DNA of 64,000 bases from Corythucha ciliata (GCA_038030265.1 CM075941.1:21948001-22012000); one strand, 5' to 3'. Positions 35,040 to 46,900 are shown, numbered from the stretch's first letter. Translations and numbers: made by a program. The notes: a model not told the origin generated them from the sequence alone.

Positions 35040-35860
35040 GCACCAAAGTTTGGAGAAGTCAAATCCAAGAAGTTTGGGTCTGAAAGATCCAAACCCACGA
35101 AATTTTGCTTTTGAAAGAGCACATCCCGCGGAATTTGGGTTTAAAAGAGCAAAATTGCCTGTCATTGCGATTTGAAGGAGGCGAATGCGGAGGTTTTCCG
35201 TTTGGAAATTCGTGTAACTGGCCTTTGCAATGGCCAAAGTAACAAAAGTTTGCTTTTGGAGTAACCCAAATCCATAAATTTGACTTTTGAAAAAGGTAAA
35301 TTAGCTTTCGAATTAGTCAAAGCCGCCAAACTGATTTTAGGAAGAGCTTAAGCCACGATATTTTGTTTTTGAAACAGGTGAAACAAGCGAAATTGTGGCT
35401 GAAATGGCATAAAATTATGTTTTGAAGAAGCCAAATCCACGAAATTTAGTTATGGAAGAGCGAATTTCCGTGGTGGCATTGTAGTCTGAAAAGGCCAAAG
35501 TCACGAAATTTGGTTTTCAAATGAGAAAAATCAGTTTTTCATACCAACCAAAACTATAGGAAGAGCATATGCCATGAAATTCGGTTTATCATAAATCGTA
35601 AATCATCAAATTTAGGCTTTGAAAGGGTCAAATCCAATAAATTTGGTTTTGAAAGAGCGTATACGACCGCGAAATTGGAGATTGAAAGAGCCATACCACC
35701 AAAATTTTGTTTTTGAGAGACCAAAAATCCCTAAACAGTTGTATTTGAACGAGCTAGATGCGTAAAATTTGGTTTCGAGAGGTCGAAACATGGGTTCAAA
35801 ATAGACTCAATATCGATTTTTGGTTTTAGAAAGAGCCAAACGCGCAGGATTTGTTTTGGA
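35040..35860 (-). repeat. Degenerate tandem array, type A, inverted block
   Basis: About 20 or more imperfect units of ~31-36 bp resemble GAAAGAGCCAAATCCACGAA followed by ATTTGGTTTT. Read on the minus strand these are the units seen at 6486-6660 and 15735-16170. Unit borders drift and many units are individually diverged. Confidence 0.7.
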
Positions 35861-37639
35861 TCAGAGATCAGATTATCCAGGTATTCAGCTAAAATGCCTG
35901 GTTTTTGATGGAATGCTCTGGATTCTGCTATAGCGCTTTGATAGGAGTTCAGGGCTATAAACAACATAGGAAAATCATTTTTTTTACAACAAAATTATTA
36001 ACGGTTGAAATCTTCTTATAATTTTTAATGAAACTATCTGGGAAGTTTTTTTTTATATTAAAAAACAGTTTTTTTTTGTTTTATCGAGGAAAGAAACTAA
36101 TGTCCTTAATTGGTCATTTCAAGCAAGTTATGTGGAAAATGACCGATTTTTCCTCCCCCTCTGACTCTGCACCACCATTTTATATCGATGAACTTCGAAA
36201 AATATCAACAAGCAACCATTGTTTTTTTTCTTCTTCTTGAAGCATATTTTGGCGAGATTTCCCTCCTCTCCGGCAAAGGGTGGACATGGAGGGGACATTC
36301 AATTGGAAATTAAAATCTGAAGGACGCGAATAATGTGACGGTGGAAATAAATGTTTGGGACGGGGGCGTTGGGTAAAACGAGAGATTATTTTTAGAGTGT
36401 TTTCTCAATGGCTTTATGTCCTTGAACTGTTTTTCCGCACGAATGAGATCTTGAAATTCAGTAGGAGACTCATTTTTTTTTTTTGTTTTTTTGTTTTTTT
36501 TACGATTAATTTTTGTTTGAGAGACGCGAAACGGAAATTTCAACTCTCATCGTTTGTCGAAGATACCACTCCGACAAAAAAATCGGGTGAATACTTGTAT
36601 TTCGGCACGCTTTTCGTGAAAAGAACTAACAGCGTTTTCCATTTGTATAAAATTCTGCTCCGGAGCAGTTCCCCCCCCTCCCCGCCTTCACCATTAATTC
36701 AGAGAGGACGGATGGAAACAAGATAATCCATGACAGATTTTTGTGCAAACGGAAAACGTTATAAAAAGCTATGAGGCTTCTGAACAAAAATCGCCTGTAG
36801 AAGTTAGCCCTTTTTTCATTCGAGGGCTTTTACAAGCAACAAGTGTAAATCACAGGGTGAATGAAACAACCCTCCCACTTCAATCAATCATTTTGTCTGC
36901 GAGTCTGTCTGCTTTGCATATTTGTAGTATACCTTCATTTATTTCACACCCCCTCAAATGAGAGATGGCTGGATACGAACACAATTGGAGAGTGCTAACG
37001 TTCGTTTCGCCAAAGCATACGTTATTGGCATGACAGCTAGTCGAAATGGTCCTCCATTCGCCGGTTTTCTCTTTCTCTCAAAAAACTATTGAAAATAAGA
37101 GCATGAAAGGTCCTCGTTAAGCCGGAAAAAGACTCGTCAGCCCATTTATCATTTTACTTAATTTCCTCGTTTTTCATTCTTAGAAAATCTAATCAAGTAT
37201 TCTGTCCGAGAATGATGAAAATAGAAATAATAGTTAAACGAGTAATGGCAAACTCGAATAATAGAAAATTGGGTAAATCGACGAGTGAAAGGTTTAAGGA
37301 CCTGGACATCATTACCCTTGCCACTGTACCCCAACCGCCCCGCATTTTCCGTAACAAAGTAGACCATAAATTTTAGAACATCAAAAGAAGACCAAAAAAA
37401 TGAATAAAATACAACCGAGTAGGTGACCCCAACTCAAGGAATTGAGGGGGGAACACGGGTAGCAACTGTCTGTTGAGCCTCACGAAATTTCGGGTGTATT
37501 TCAACTGTTCCACAAATCTCGAATCATTGGAAAAATGACTGTAAAAAACGGCAATTTAAAAATGGAAAAAATTCAAAGTTAAACGAAACTGCATATCTCT
37601 ATTGGCGATTCCCAAACGCGCTTAGAAGAGCTAAGATGA

Positions 37640-37915
37640 ACTATAGTCTGTCCACTTAGAGATAGATCTCCCGGCCCCCCTTCCCCTTTACCCCTTTTTC
37701 TGAAAATAACGCACGGGGAATAATTTTAGAAGAAATGATCACTGTGTAGCATCTATACGTAACCATAGTGCCCGTAGTAAAAGTTTTTTGTTGATTTCTT
37801 TAAATATTTCTGGTGGCAGTGAACACCCACCACCCCACCAGACACTGCGTGTTGCTTCACTATCGAAGTGAAGCAACACGTCCAAGAGTCCATCACAAAG
37901 TGGACAGACTATAGT
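37640..37915. mobile_element. MITE with ACTATAGTCTGTCCACTT ends, left arm only
   Basis: ACTATAGTCTGTCCACTT at 37640 is mirrored by AGTGGACAGACTATAGT ending at 37915. The right palindrome arm lacks it (GGCCGAAATTAGATCATCTTAG at 40965, in part). Inside lies a perfect 13 bp hairpin, CGTGTTGCTTCAC with GTGAAGCAACACG (37848-37880). A diverged partial relative is at 57856-57975 (AGTCTGTCCACTTAGGGATG, CCCCTTTACCCC, GGGAATAATTTTA). Confidence 0.8.
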
Positions 37916-38007
37916 TTCGGCCATCTCTGACAAATCAAAACACTCTATTAATTACACAAATAACTCCATTTTAGCGGTAAAGTTACAATCAGGAACCTCG
38001 AATTAGA

Positions 38008-38140
38008 AGGTCCGTTCCATTGTTTTGTACTAACTACACTAGTGTAGAAAACCATGTGATTTCATTGACTTATTCAGAAAAATAGAATGAGGGGAATTTT
38101 CTTCATAAGTGTAGCATTCGCGAAATAATGGAACGGACCT
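38008..38140. mobile_element. MITE with AGGTCCGTTCCATT ends, left arm only
   Basis: AGGTCCGTTCCATTGTTTT and AAATAATGGAACGGACCT form the ends of a ~133 bp element. It is flanked by TTAGA on the left and TAATG on the right. The right arm of the palindrome runs straight through the corresponding position (AACTCCAATTTGAGG near 40876). No coding capacity. Confidence 0.75.
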
Positions 38141-38146
38141 AATGGG

Positions 38147-38256
38147 CCTATTCTGTAACTCATAACGCGTGCGTTAGCAAAATTTCTCAGCTGATTTTTT
38201 AAAATCATTCGGCTTGTTGATTTCGCTGACGCGCGCGTTAAGAGTTACAGAATAGG
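38147..38256. mobile_element. MITE with CCTATTCTGTAACTC ends, left arm only
   Basis: CCTATTCTGTAACTCATAAC and the later AAGAGTTACAGAATAGG are inverted, and the subterminal words CGCGTGCGTTAGC and GCTGACGCGCGCG also pair. The element is about 110 bp, separated from the previous MITE by only six bases. It is absent from the right arm. Confidence 0.75.
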
Positions 38257-38510
38257 GGAGCAGGAGTTTTCTCTCGTACAGCCGCGAACCAGCGCTATCT
38301 TTCAAGCCACGAATTAGTGTTTTTTTCCTTGACTTTATCCACGAATTAGCGCGTATTCTGAACTTTGAGCCACAAATGACCGCATCTCTCAATGCAGAGC
38401 GATTTTGCTTTCATCGGTAGTCATTTAATGAGCGCTTTTCACAATTCAAATTCAAAATTTACCTCCATGAAACCGTGAATTAGCGTTTTCTCAATCCAAG
38501 TCCGAAAGCC

Positions 38511-40639
38511 CACTGTCACTGTTTCCCAAAAAATTGAAGCGCATGATATCTGCTCAAGAATCTGGGACCGTATTCCCAATTTTTTTGTTTTAATCAAATC
38601 TCTAATAACACCAAACTCATATTAGCCCTACAAGAACCTTAATATTAGCTGGCGCTTTTGCTCCGGCACTAAACAAAAGCGGTGCTAGCCGAGTGCTTAT
38701 TCCACGTTTCGCGTGAGCAGTGACAGCTTGGGGATTACCGGTAAAGCTCAGCGTCGAGATGCGTGGGGGTAAATATTGGGTGTAAATGGAGTGCCGCGAG
38801 TTAGCGGCTAAGCTTCCTGGCTAAAATTGAGAATTGAGCCTTCGATGCCGGCCCGGCTCGACCCGAGGCCCGAGGTCACAAAAAAAATATTTAAAAAATT
38901 GCAATTTTGCGTATATTTTGCCTCAATACTTGCAAATTCAGTATTACCTCAAAATGTCGTAATTTTGAGGGTTATTCATCAAGATTTTGGCGCTCTTATT
39001 AGGGTCGGTTGGACCGGGGTTCGCGGTCACTACATGGAATGGCTAAAGGCTAAATGGAATGGCAAAAGAGAAAAATGTCTAATTAGCGTTTTCAGCTTAG
39101 CAGCGAATTAGCCATTTTCTTAACTTTTATTTAAGCATATGCGCAATATCTCCATTTTAGGGGGCCTCAATTTCAGTTTAATTAACAGTTTAGGGTCTGA
39201 ATTTAAACAAAACTGCACGTTACGGGACCTTTTTTGCGGTGCTCCGCCACTGTTGGCTGAGGGCCGCTGTATAGTCGGCAACTAGAGCGCCCAAAGCCTT
39301 ATGAATACTCTCGAAATTTAAAGTTTCCCGACTGATTATTAGCGCTAATTGCAAATTCCAAATAGAGAAAATGGCTGACCCACGGCTAAAAGTTGGCAAA
39401 TACGCTAATTCGCGTCTAAAATGGAAAAACGTCGTTAACTGGATGTTGGAGAATGAGTAAAAGTGCTAATTCATGACGGAATGTGACAGAATCGCTAATT
39501 TACTGCAAAAATTAGGAAACTGCTAATTCGGAGCAAAATTGAAAAAATGCGCTAATTCGCGGTAAAAGTGGAGAAAAGTCCATTTAGAAAACGCGCTAAA
39601 TGGCTATACGTTGAAAACATCGCAAATTCAGCGCTAAAATTGAGAAGACCGCGAGTTATCGGCAAAAATTGAGAAAAATTGCTGATTCACGGCTCAAGTT
39701 GATAAGAAGTTAAGAATTCGCGGCTAAGCTTCCTTGCTAAAATTGAGAAAAGTGTTAATTCGTAGCTATAATTAAGAAAAAGCTTGAATGTGTGGCTAAA
39801 ATTGATAATTTCGCTAATTCACAGCTAAAATCAATAGAAGCGCTGATTCGCGGCATGAATTGAGAAAAACTGCTAATTCTCTATGTAATTCAATACAAGC
39901 GCTAATTCTCCGCTATTTATGAGAAAGGCAATGATTCGAGACTAAGGGTGCGTTTATCAATGCACTTATTCTACAGGCAAAGCTTGGACAAAGCTGGGAT
40001 AAGTATGGTTGCTACCGGCTTTGTAAACAATAATGTAAAGTTATTCGAGCGATAGCTATTCCATGATATCCAGCGATTGATAAACCCACCCTAAAACTAT
40101 GAAAATATGCTAATTCGTGTATCCAAAATTGGAAAAAAATGCTAATTCACGGCTGAGTGAATGCTCTAATTATTCACTGCTAATATTCAGATAAGCGATG
40201 ATTCTCGGTTGAAAGGGAGAAAAAGCGCTGACATAGCTACTAAAATGCAGAGAAATCGCTTATTCATGGCTAAAATTGAGAAACAGAAATAATTAGCGTT
40301 TAAAGTAAGATTAGTGTGCTATTTCGCCGGTAAATTTGAGAAAAATCTCTAATTTGCGGTAAAGCACTCGTTCACAGCTGAAATTTAACGCATCTAATAA
40401 AATTGAAAAGGTGCTCTTATTTGTGACAAAAATTAAGTTTCAGAAGAAGCTGTATCACTAGTGTAGAAAAATATCGCCAATTCACGGCTAAAATTGAGAA
40501 AAACTGGAATTCGCAGCTAAAATTGAAAAAGACACTAATTTGGGGTACATGGGGTTAAAATTGCTGCTTGGAAGATCACTAATCTGCGGCTAAAATGGTA
40601 GAATAGTGCTAGTTGGCGACTGAAATTGAGAAAGAGCGC
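38511..40639 (-). repeat. Palindrome spacer: degenerate tandem array, type B
   Basis: From about 39330 the spacer is a long run of ~29-30 bp units near GCGCTAATTCGCGGCTAAAA followed by TTGAGAAAA. This is the reverse complement of the repeat inside the hAT-like element at 13740-14470. The first part (38511-39330) is less regular. Units continue into the arms on both sides (38270-38500 on the plus strand, 40640-40880 on the minus strand), so the inversion point lies inside the array. Confidence 0.75.
39945..40092. mobile_element. MITE with AGGGTGCGTTTATCAATG ends, in the spacer
   Basis: AGGGTGCGTTTATCAATGCA at the left and CGATTGATAAACCCACCCT at the right are inverted repeats of a ~148 bp element. 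The interior contains GGACAAAGCTGGGATAAG. A second copy sits inverted at 41212-41353 in the right palindrome arm. It interrupts the type B array. Confidence 0.75.
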
Positions 40640-41211
40640 TTATTCGCGGCTTGAAATGAGAAAACGCTAAATCACAGTTTCGTGGAGGATTTGAATTGTG
40701 AAAAGCGCTCATTAAATGACTACAGATGAAAGAAAAATCGCTCAGCATTGAGAGATGCGCTCATTTGTGGCTCAAAGTTTAGAAAAAGCGCTAATTCGTG
40801 GATAAAGGCCAGGAAAAAAAAACACTGATTCGTGGATTGAGAGAGAGCGCTGGTTCGCGATTATACGTGAGAAAACTCCAATTTGAGGTTTCTGGTTATA
40901 ACTTTGCTGCTAAAATGGAGTACAATTAATAGATTGTTTTGATATGTCAGAGATGGCCGAAATTAGATCATCTTAGCTCCTCTAATAAGCGCGTTTGGTA
41001 ATTGCCAATAGAGATAGGCAGTTTCGTTCAATTTTCAATTTTTGCATAAATCGTCGTTTTTTACAGTCTTTTTTCCAATGATTCGAGATTTGTGGACCAG
41101 TTAAAATTGACCCAAAATTTCGCGTGGCTCAACAGACAGTTGCCCCTCGTGTTCCCTCCTCCATTCCTTGAGTTGGGGTCACCTACTCGGTTGTATATTT
41201 TATTCATTTAT

Positions 41212-41353
41212 AGGGTGGGTTTATGAATCACTGTATATCTCATGGAATAAGAATCCCTCGAATAAATTTACATTAATGTTTGCAAAAAGGCCCATGGCAA
41301 CCAAACTTATCCCAGCTTTATCTTATGAATAAGTGCATTGATAATAGCGCCCT
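41212..41353. mobile_element. MITE with AGGGTGGGTTTATGAATC ends, right arm only
   Basis: The element reads AGGGTGGGTTTATGAATCAC...AGTGCATTGATAATAGCGCCCT, an inverted-orientation copy of the spacer MITE. The left arm (inverse of about 37390-37405) has the uninterrupted TTTATTCATTTTTTTGGTC. Here ATTCATTT and ATTCAATT stand on the two sides, so a 7-8 bp target duplication is likely. Confidence 0.75.
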
Positions 41354-42318
41354 TATTCAATTTTTTTGTCTTCTTTTGATGTTCGAAAATTTATGGTCTA
41401 CGTTGGAACGAAAAATGCATGGTGGGTTGGGTACAGGGTACAGCGGCAAGGGTGATGCTGTACAGTTTCTTGAAACTTTTACTCGTCGATTTATCCAATT
41501 ATCTATTCGTTATTCGAGTTTGCCATTACTCGTTGAACTATTATTTCTATTTTCATCATTCTCGGACAGAATACCTGATTTGATTTTCTAATATGAAAAA
41601 CGAGGAAATGAAGGAAAACGATAAATGGACCGACGAGTCTTTTCCTGGCTCAACGAGGACCTTTCACGCTCTTATTTTCAATAGTGTTTTGAGGGAAAGA
41701 GAAAACCGGCGAATGGAGGACCATTTCGACTAGCTGTCATGCCATAACGTATGCGTTGGCGAAACGAGCGTTAGCACTCACCAATTGTGTTTGTACCCAG
41801 CCATCTCTCATTTGAGGGGGTGTAAAATAAATGAAGGTATACTATAATATGTATAACAGACTCCAAGACAAAATGACTGATAGAAGGGGGGGGGGGTTGA
41901 TTCATCAAACTTGTCATTTACCCTTGTTGCTTGTAAAAACACATTTGACGGTAGATAATTAACTTCCCTCGAATGAAAAAAAGGCTAACATCTGGCGTCG
42001 TTCTTTTGTTCAAAAGCCTCATGGCTTATAGCATTTTCCGTTTGCACACAAATCTGTCATGGACCATCTTGTTTCCACCCGCCCACTCTAGATGAAACAT
42101 ATGTTAATGGAGATGGCGGGGGGGGGAGGATGAACTGGTCCGGAGCAGAATTTTATACGAATGGAAAACGCTGTTAGTTCTTTTTACGAAAAGCGTGTCG
42201 AAATACAGATATTCACCCGATTTTTTGTCGCGGTAGTACCTTCGACAAACGACAAAATCGAAAATTTCCGTTTCGTGTTTCTCAAACAAGAATTAATCGT
42301 AAAAAGACAAGAGTCTAA

Positions 42319-42455
42319 GGACCGTATTTATGAACGTTTCTTGAAGCTTCCTCGAGTCAAGGAACCGTTGAGAACAGTTTTGATCACAATAAAAACATCT
42401 GTTTTAATGAATTTCAAGGGTTCCTTAATGTCAAGGAACGTTCATAAATACGGGC
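42319..42455. mobile_element. MITE of the CCGTATTTATGAACG family, right arm only
   Basis: This is an inverted copy of the element at 4289-4424, with ends CCGTATTTATGAACGTTTCT and GGAACGTTCATAAATACGGG. The left palindrome arm lacks it: the sequence there passes from the ATTAATCGTAAA homologue to ACTGAATTTCAAGATCTCAT through a short A/T run. CTAA precedes the element, as in the 4 kb copies. Confidence 0.8.
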
Positions 42456-42711
42456 ATCAGACTGAATTTCAAGATCTCATTCGTATGGAAAAATAGATCA
42501 AGGACATAAAGCCATTGAGAAAACACTCCAAAAAAAAACTCTTGTTTTACCCAAGGCCCCCCCTACGTCCCAAACATTTCCACGTCACATTATTCGCGTC
42601 CTTCAGATTTTAATTTCCAATTGAACGTCCCCTCCCCGTTCACCCATTACCGGCGAGGAGGGAGATCTCACCAAAAAAGGCTTCTAGAAGTAGAAGAAAA
42701 AACATACAAAT

Positions 42712-43136
42712 CGACCGATTTGGCCCAAATGCAATACCAACCAAGGTCGTATGACTACTGATTTCCGGGCCAAATCTCGATCCGATAAATTAATTTCTTC
42801 GAGAGTTATCGTGCTAACAAGACCACACACTTACTTCCACTCTGGGGGCACCACCCCCTCCACCCAGACTTTTTCAAAAAATTAAAATTGGAATCAAAGG
42901 CTAGTCTATCATGGAGTATTCATACCGAATATAATGCTTCTAGATTCAACTGGTGATTTGTAGTGATTTTTTGACCATTTCAAGCCCTATTTTCTCCCCT
43001 CCACCACGACCGATTGGGCCCAAATGGAATACCGACCGGGGTCTTATGACTACTGATTTTTGTGCCAAAGCGCGTTCCGCTAAATTAACTTCTACGAGAG
43101 TTATCGTGCTAACAAGAAAACGGCCATAAAGATATA
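42712..43136 (+). repeat. Dispersed repeat Y, about 1.4 units
   Basis: Contains CCGATTTGGCCCAAATGCAA, GAGAGTTATCGTGCTAACAA, TGGTGATTTGTAGTGATTTTTT and the terminal GAAAACGGCCATAAAGATATA (in part), as in 25557-26400. It starts at the outer end of the palindrome and runs directly into repeat W at 43137. Confidence 0.75.
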
Positions 43137-43735
43137 CAGGGTGGATCCGTGTAAGTGTGACAACAATTTTTGGGTAAAACTACGTTAAAAGTGGAGTAAA
43201 ATGGTACCTTCGGAAGTGTCCTACGTCGATCCGTTCCGGAGTTATGATTTTTTTTGTGTTTAAAAAAGTAACCAATGCTTGCTTTAAAAAATCCGCAATT
43301 TCTCGGCTTATATCGCACCAAATCCAAAAAGTGATGCCATTTTCAGAAACTAGAGGGATAGAGGTCATTTTATTGCTTGAAATAATCGTCAACACCCAGA
43401 AATCTGGCATTTTTTCCATAAATTTACGTGTCCTCTAAAATTTGTCCGTTTTACGAAAAGTCGTTGTACCCAAACAGCTTTCTCAACAGATTTTCGGTGT
43501 ATCACAAAAACTTCCCTGTCTCTAAGCTTCCTTTTGGCGTGTTCAAATTTCATGTTACCACTGACGTTTCTCACAAAAACGTCGCGAGAATGCACAAAAA
43601 CCGTGTTTTTACGAAACATGGACCATTGTCTACGGTATTCGTGAAGGGTGCAGGGAGATCGGCAGTAAATGAGAACAGGATATCTTACCATGGAGAAGGC
43701 AAGAGGCATTCGATTTGACCCCTTCCCCCACCAGT
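43137..43735 (+). repeat. Dispersed repeat W, copy 2 (empty site for the solo LTR)
   Basis: CAGGGTGGATCCGTGTAAGT, GGGTAAAACTACGTTAAAAG, GGTACCTTCGGAAGTGTCCT, AAGTAACCAATGCTTGCTT and CGGTATTCGTGAAGGGTGCA parallel 20101-21160. The site AGTGGAGTAAAATGG (about 43191-43205) is uninterrupted. TACAGGGTG at the start is a mariner-type end next to an AT run, but no matching other end was found. Confidence 0.75.
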
Positions 43736-43974
43736 GATTCATTAAATTGTCGCCATTCATAGGGGGGGGGGGGTATAATTGAATGCCGTTTGCCTACTGT
43801 ATCTTCTCCTTCCTTAAATATTCTGTCCTCCCTCTCTAAAACAGTATTTTGACAGAAAAATATAGGCAATTGCCTATGTGCCAGGTGCCAACAATATTCG
43901 TGAAGGGTGCTCAGAGATCGGCAGAAATTGATGGGGGGGGGGGGTCGAATTGAATGTCTCTTGCTTGCGATATC

Positions 43975-46900
43975 TTCAATGTTGACGATAGAACGTGATG
44001 GGCGTCTGTGTTCTTCATCTTTTGTACTCCCTCGCTCGTATCCATCAAAAACAACTGTAGCTTCGGGCCCATAGTGAGTAATAATATAATTTGAGCCCCT
44101 GTTCACAAATCTTTCCGAAGGTCGCAGGGTGTCGACAGACAACACGATGAAGGAGGTGGCCTCTATCAATGATATAGGACACTCTCTCTGGATCTGGGGT
44201 AATGGACGATTCATTTGAATTTGGTGCCAAAACGGTCACCATCGAAGATTTGATCCCCTTCCGCCTAACGCCCTAACGCCGATCACCCGTCGAAGAGGGA
44301 TGGGGGATAGGCACACAATTCGAATTGAAATAACTGTTCAAGCCTCTCATCACTCCTTACTGTGCATACCATTCGGTGTAAAAGAGTGTTTGGGTTAACA
44401 CAAACCGTGCCGTTGCTAATCTTGATGGACTTGGTTAAAGAGGCTAAAGACTTAACCGCTGTCTTTCTTTTCAAATGTACCTCATTGAATGTTTTGTTCT
44501 CAATCTCTTTCAAGGCCAGTGTTCCAACTTCAAACGCTTTATCGCAGTTCACGCTTTCATCTGCTACGACCCCTGTTGATAAGGAAGAGAGTTCAGGTGT
44601 TTTAGAAAACGGATTGTGTTCCTCAAGCCAAGATATAAATGTTGGCAAATCCTTGCAATTTCGTTTCTGCCTTGCCTCTCGAAGCTCTACGTGCTGTTCT
44701 GAAGAGACGCTGCGCACGCCTGAAAAGTCTTCCATTGCTTCACACACCCGTGAACACACTGGCATAGAGTTCATCCAAGTTGCAATAGTTGACGCTGTTA
44801 TTCCTCTTCCACTGGTCAATCCACCAACACTACTCAAGGATCGCATCAAAACTTGTTCAATGGTCATGACACTCCAGACTCCAGACCAAAATTTGTCAGT
44901 ACGTCGGATAGTGAAATAACCACGATCAACAAACAAATCATTTTCTGGGCTCATTGTGTTGAGAAGTTCCAGCGAGTCTTGTAGGTAAATGTGTGCCGAT
45001 TTAGCGTAGTTTAAGTGACCAGACGCGTGAAAAATAGGTAGCATTTGATGGACACAATGGAGGTGAAGGAGAAAGTCCCCACTTCGCTCTGCTCTAATAA
45101 ACATTCGAACAAGCTCAACCATTTCTATGAAGTTAATCCACAGTTTTTGTGTTCGTCCTGATTCTTTTGAATGTTGAAGTTGATTTTCCAAAATTTCCAC
45201 AAAAATCTTCACTGCAGATGACTGCGTAATCTCTTCAGAAGATGCGTTAACAAGCTTGAAAATTGAATAGACGAAATTAAGTACATCTTTATCCATACTA
45301 ATGAGAGCTTCGCTGGTTTTCAAAAAAACAGTTATAAGTGCCTCTTCGACTAAGAAGATAGCGCGAATGACTCTGGAGTAAGCTTTCCCGTTCATCATTT
45401 GTTGAACACTGTTTTTGGCGTAGACAGTACTGTACACCTCTTCTAAGCCACTTCCTGCCATGATGAATCCAATCGCAGACAAAATGACATCAACAAGTGA
45501 AAACCTCCAAGTCGAATGAAGAGTGACTTCAATGGACTATCATCAGGTGCTGCTGCGACTATTTCACGAGCTTTTGCGTACAAAGGCTGATCAAAAGTTA
45601 CCGTTGTTAAGCTTTGTCCGTTGTTGATTCCTTTTGTGGCTGCTTGAAGAAGAGCTGTATAAATTGTTGACGGATTGGAAGGAGCTAAATTAATAAAAGG
45701 AAGGGGTATAACTGCGGAAGTTTGGAACTCTCGCGTCGCATTCAGCAGTTCCATGCAACCACTCCAACCAGGTCTACATTCTTCTGGGCCTTCCAACCAG
45801 GTACCACTTAACCAAAACAAATTAAGTGTTCGGGCATGTTCATATGAAAGCGGTTTTATTTCTTGAGAAGCCATGTTTTTAGCAACTATTTTGGAATAGC
45901 CAGATGTACCTGGGGCATTGTATATTTGCAAATCAAACAGCCCTCGATTTTCAACAGCACGAGCAGTAACACTCTTTCGAGGTACGTTGTTCTCCACCAG
46001 AAGAGCGGTTTTAGGCGTTATGCAAGCAATTCCGCCCATGACATGAAACGTGTTATGGCCATCCAGAGTGTGCACATTGTAGTCTGCATTATCGAATACA
46101 TATTGCACGTATCCCTTCTCAATTCTTGTATTCTCTTGGGAAGTGACCGATCTCTCATATTTTAAAACTTCCTTGTAAGATACACAGACACCCAAATTGC
46201 ACAGAATATCGATTAAGACCTTTGAACCAAATTTTCGGTGCAATGAAACACCCGTTCCAAGTTGGACAGGGGACAAAAATGATCTTGGACGTACAGCGCG
46301 TATTATACTGTGGCATATTGTAGTGATTTTCCTTTCGGTAATTTGTTTCGTCCTTAAAATTTTCTCATTTTTTTGTTTTTTAGAAGTAGGCTGTATGATT
46401 TCTGTTATCTATGCATTGAGCAATTCAGGTATCATTTCAGCTCCACCTTTACGAATTTCTTCAATAGTTGGAAACTGAGAATAGTCGTAACTTTTGTAAT
46501 TGATCTCACGTAGAATGATAGCTGCTGCAGTTTTAATCACTCTCAGTTCATCCTGGGCTACGTTATTAGAGTTCCGATTTTTATACCAGTTGTCTGATAG
46601 AATATTAGTAGTTGCTCCAGAAAAACAAACCACGCTTCTTTTCCCTGGTAAATCTGCTGGATAATTTTTCTCTTCAAGTGTACGTCAGTATACGGCTCAA
46701 CTTCGGGGCTCAGTTGCAGGAACACATTTTGTAATTCGTCAAAATCGTACTGACATTCATCATTGTCCTCCAAGTAAATACACAGCTTTTCAAAAGCGTC
46801 TTCCCTTCTGGCATCGGCGCTCGACCCACCTCTGATTGCTGTACCTTTTTTGAGCTGTGATGATTCTAGCCTTTGAAATGTCTTGTAACAATGCCAGTGG

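Larger units (their letters stand above)
36222..38510. repeat. Left arm of the ~6.5 kb palindrome
   Basis: Read in reverse complement this arm aligns with 40640-42705 over its whole length. Landmarks are TTCAATTGGAAATTAAAATC, GGACGCGAATAATGTGACG, CTCGTTAAGCCGG, ACCTACTCGGTTG in inverse form, AACAGACAGTTGC in inverse form, and GTCATTTAATGAGCGCTTTT. The arms are clearly diverged, by substitutions and homopolymer lengths. A frame including KKSGEYLYF and TLFVKRTNSVFH is legible here on the plus strand (36580-36645) and in the other arm on the minus strand. Nucleotide conservation alone can explain that. Confidence 0.85.
40640..42705. repeat. Right arm of the ~6.5 kb palindrome
   Basis: Reverse complement of 36222-38510 with point differences. 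The outer end GGTGAGATCTCCCTCCTCGC (inverse near 42655-42675) corresponds to GGCGAGATTTCCCTCCTCTC at 36251. Beyond the outer ends the two flanks are unrelated: repeat Y begins here at 42712. This arm carries two MITEs that the left arm lacks. Confidence 0.85.

Noticed and set aside
36355..36726. Conserved peptide words in both palindrome arms as a possible gene
   Set aside because: KKSGEYLYF and TLFVKRTNSVFH are shared because the arms are shared. There is no start, no family match, and the frame is not preserved along the arm, so coding is not needed to explain it.
44362..44919. 185-codon plus-strand open frame
   Set aside because: It is antisense to the well-supported conserved region of the zinc-finger family pseudogene on the minus strand.
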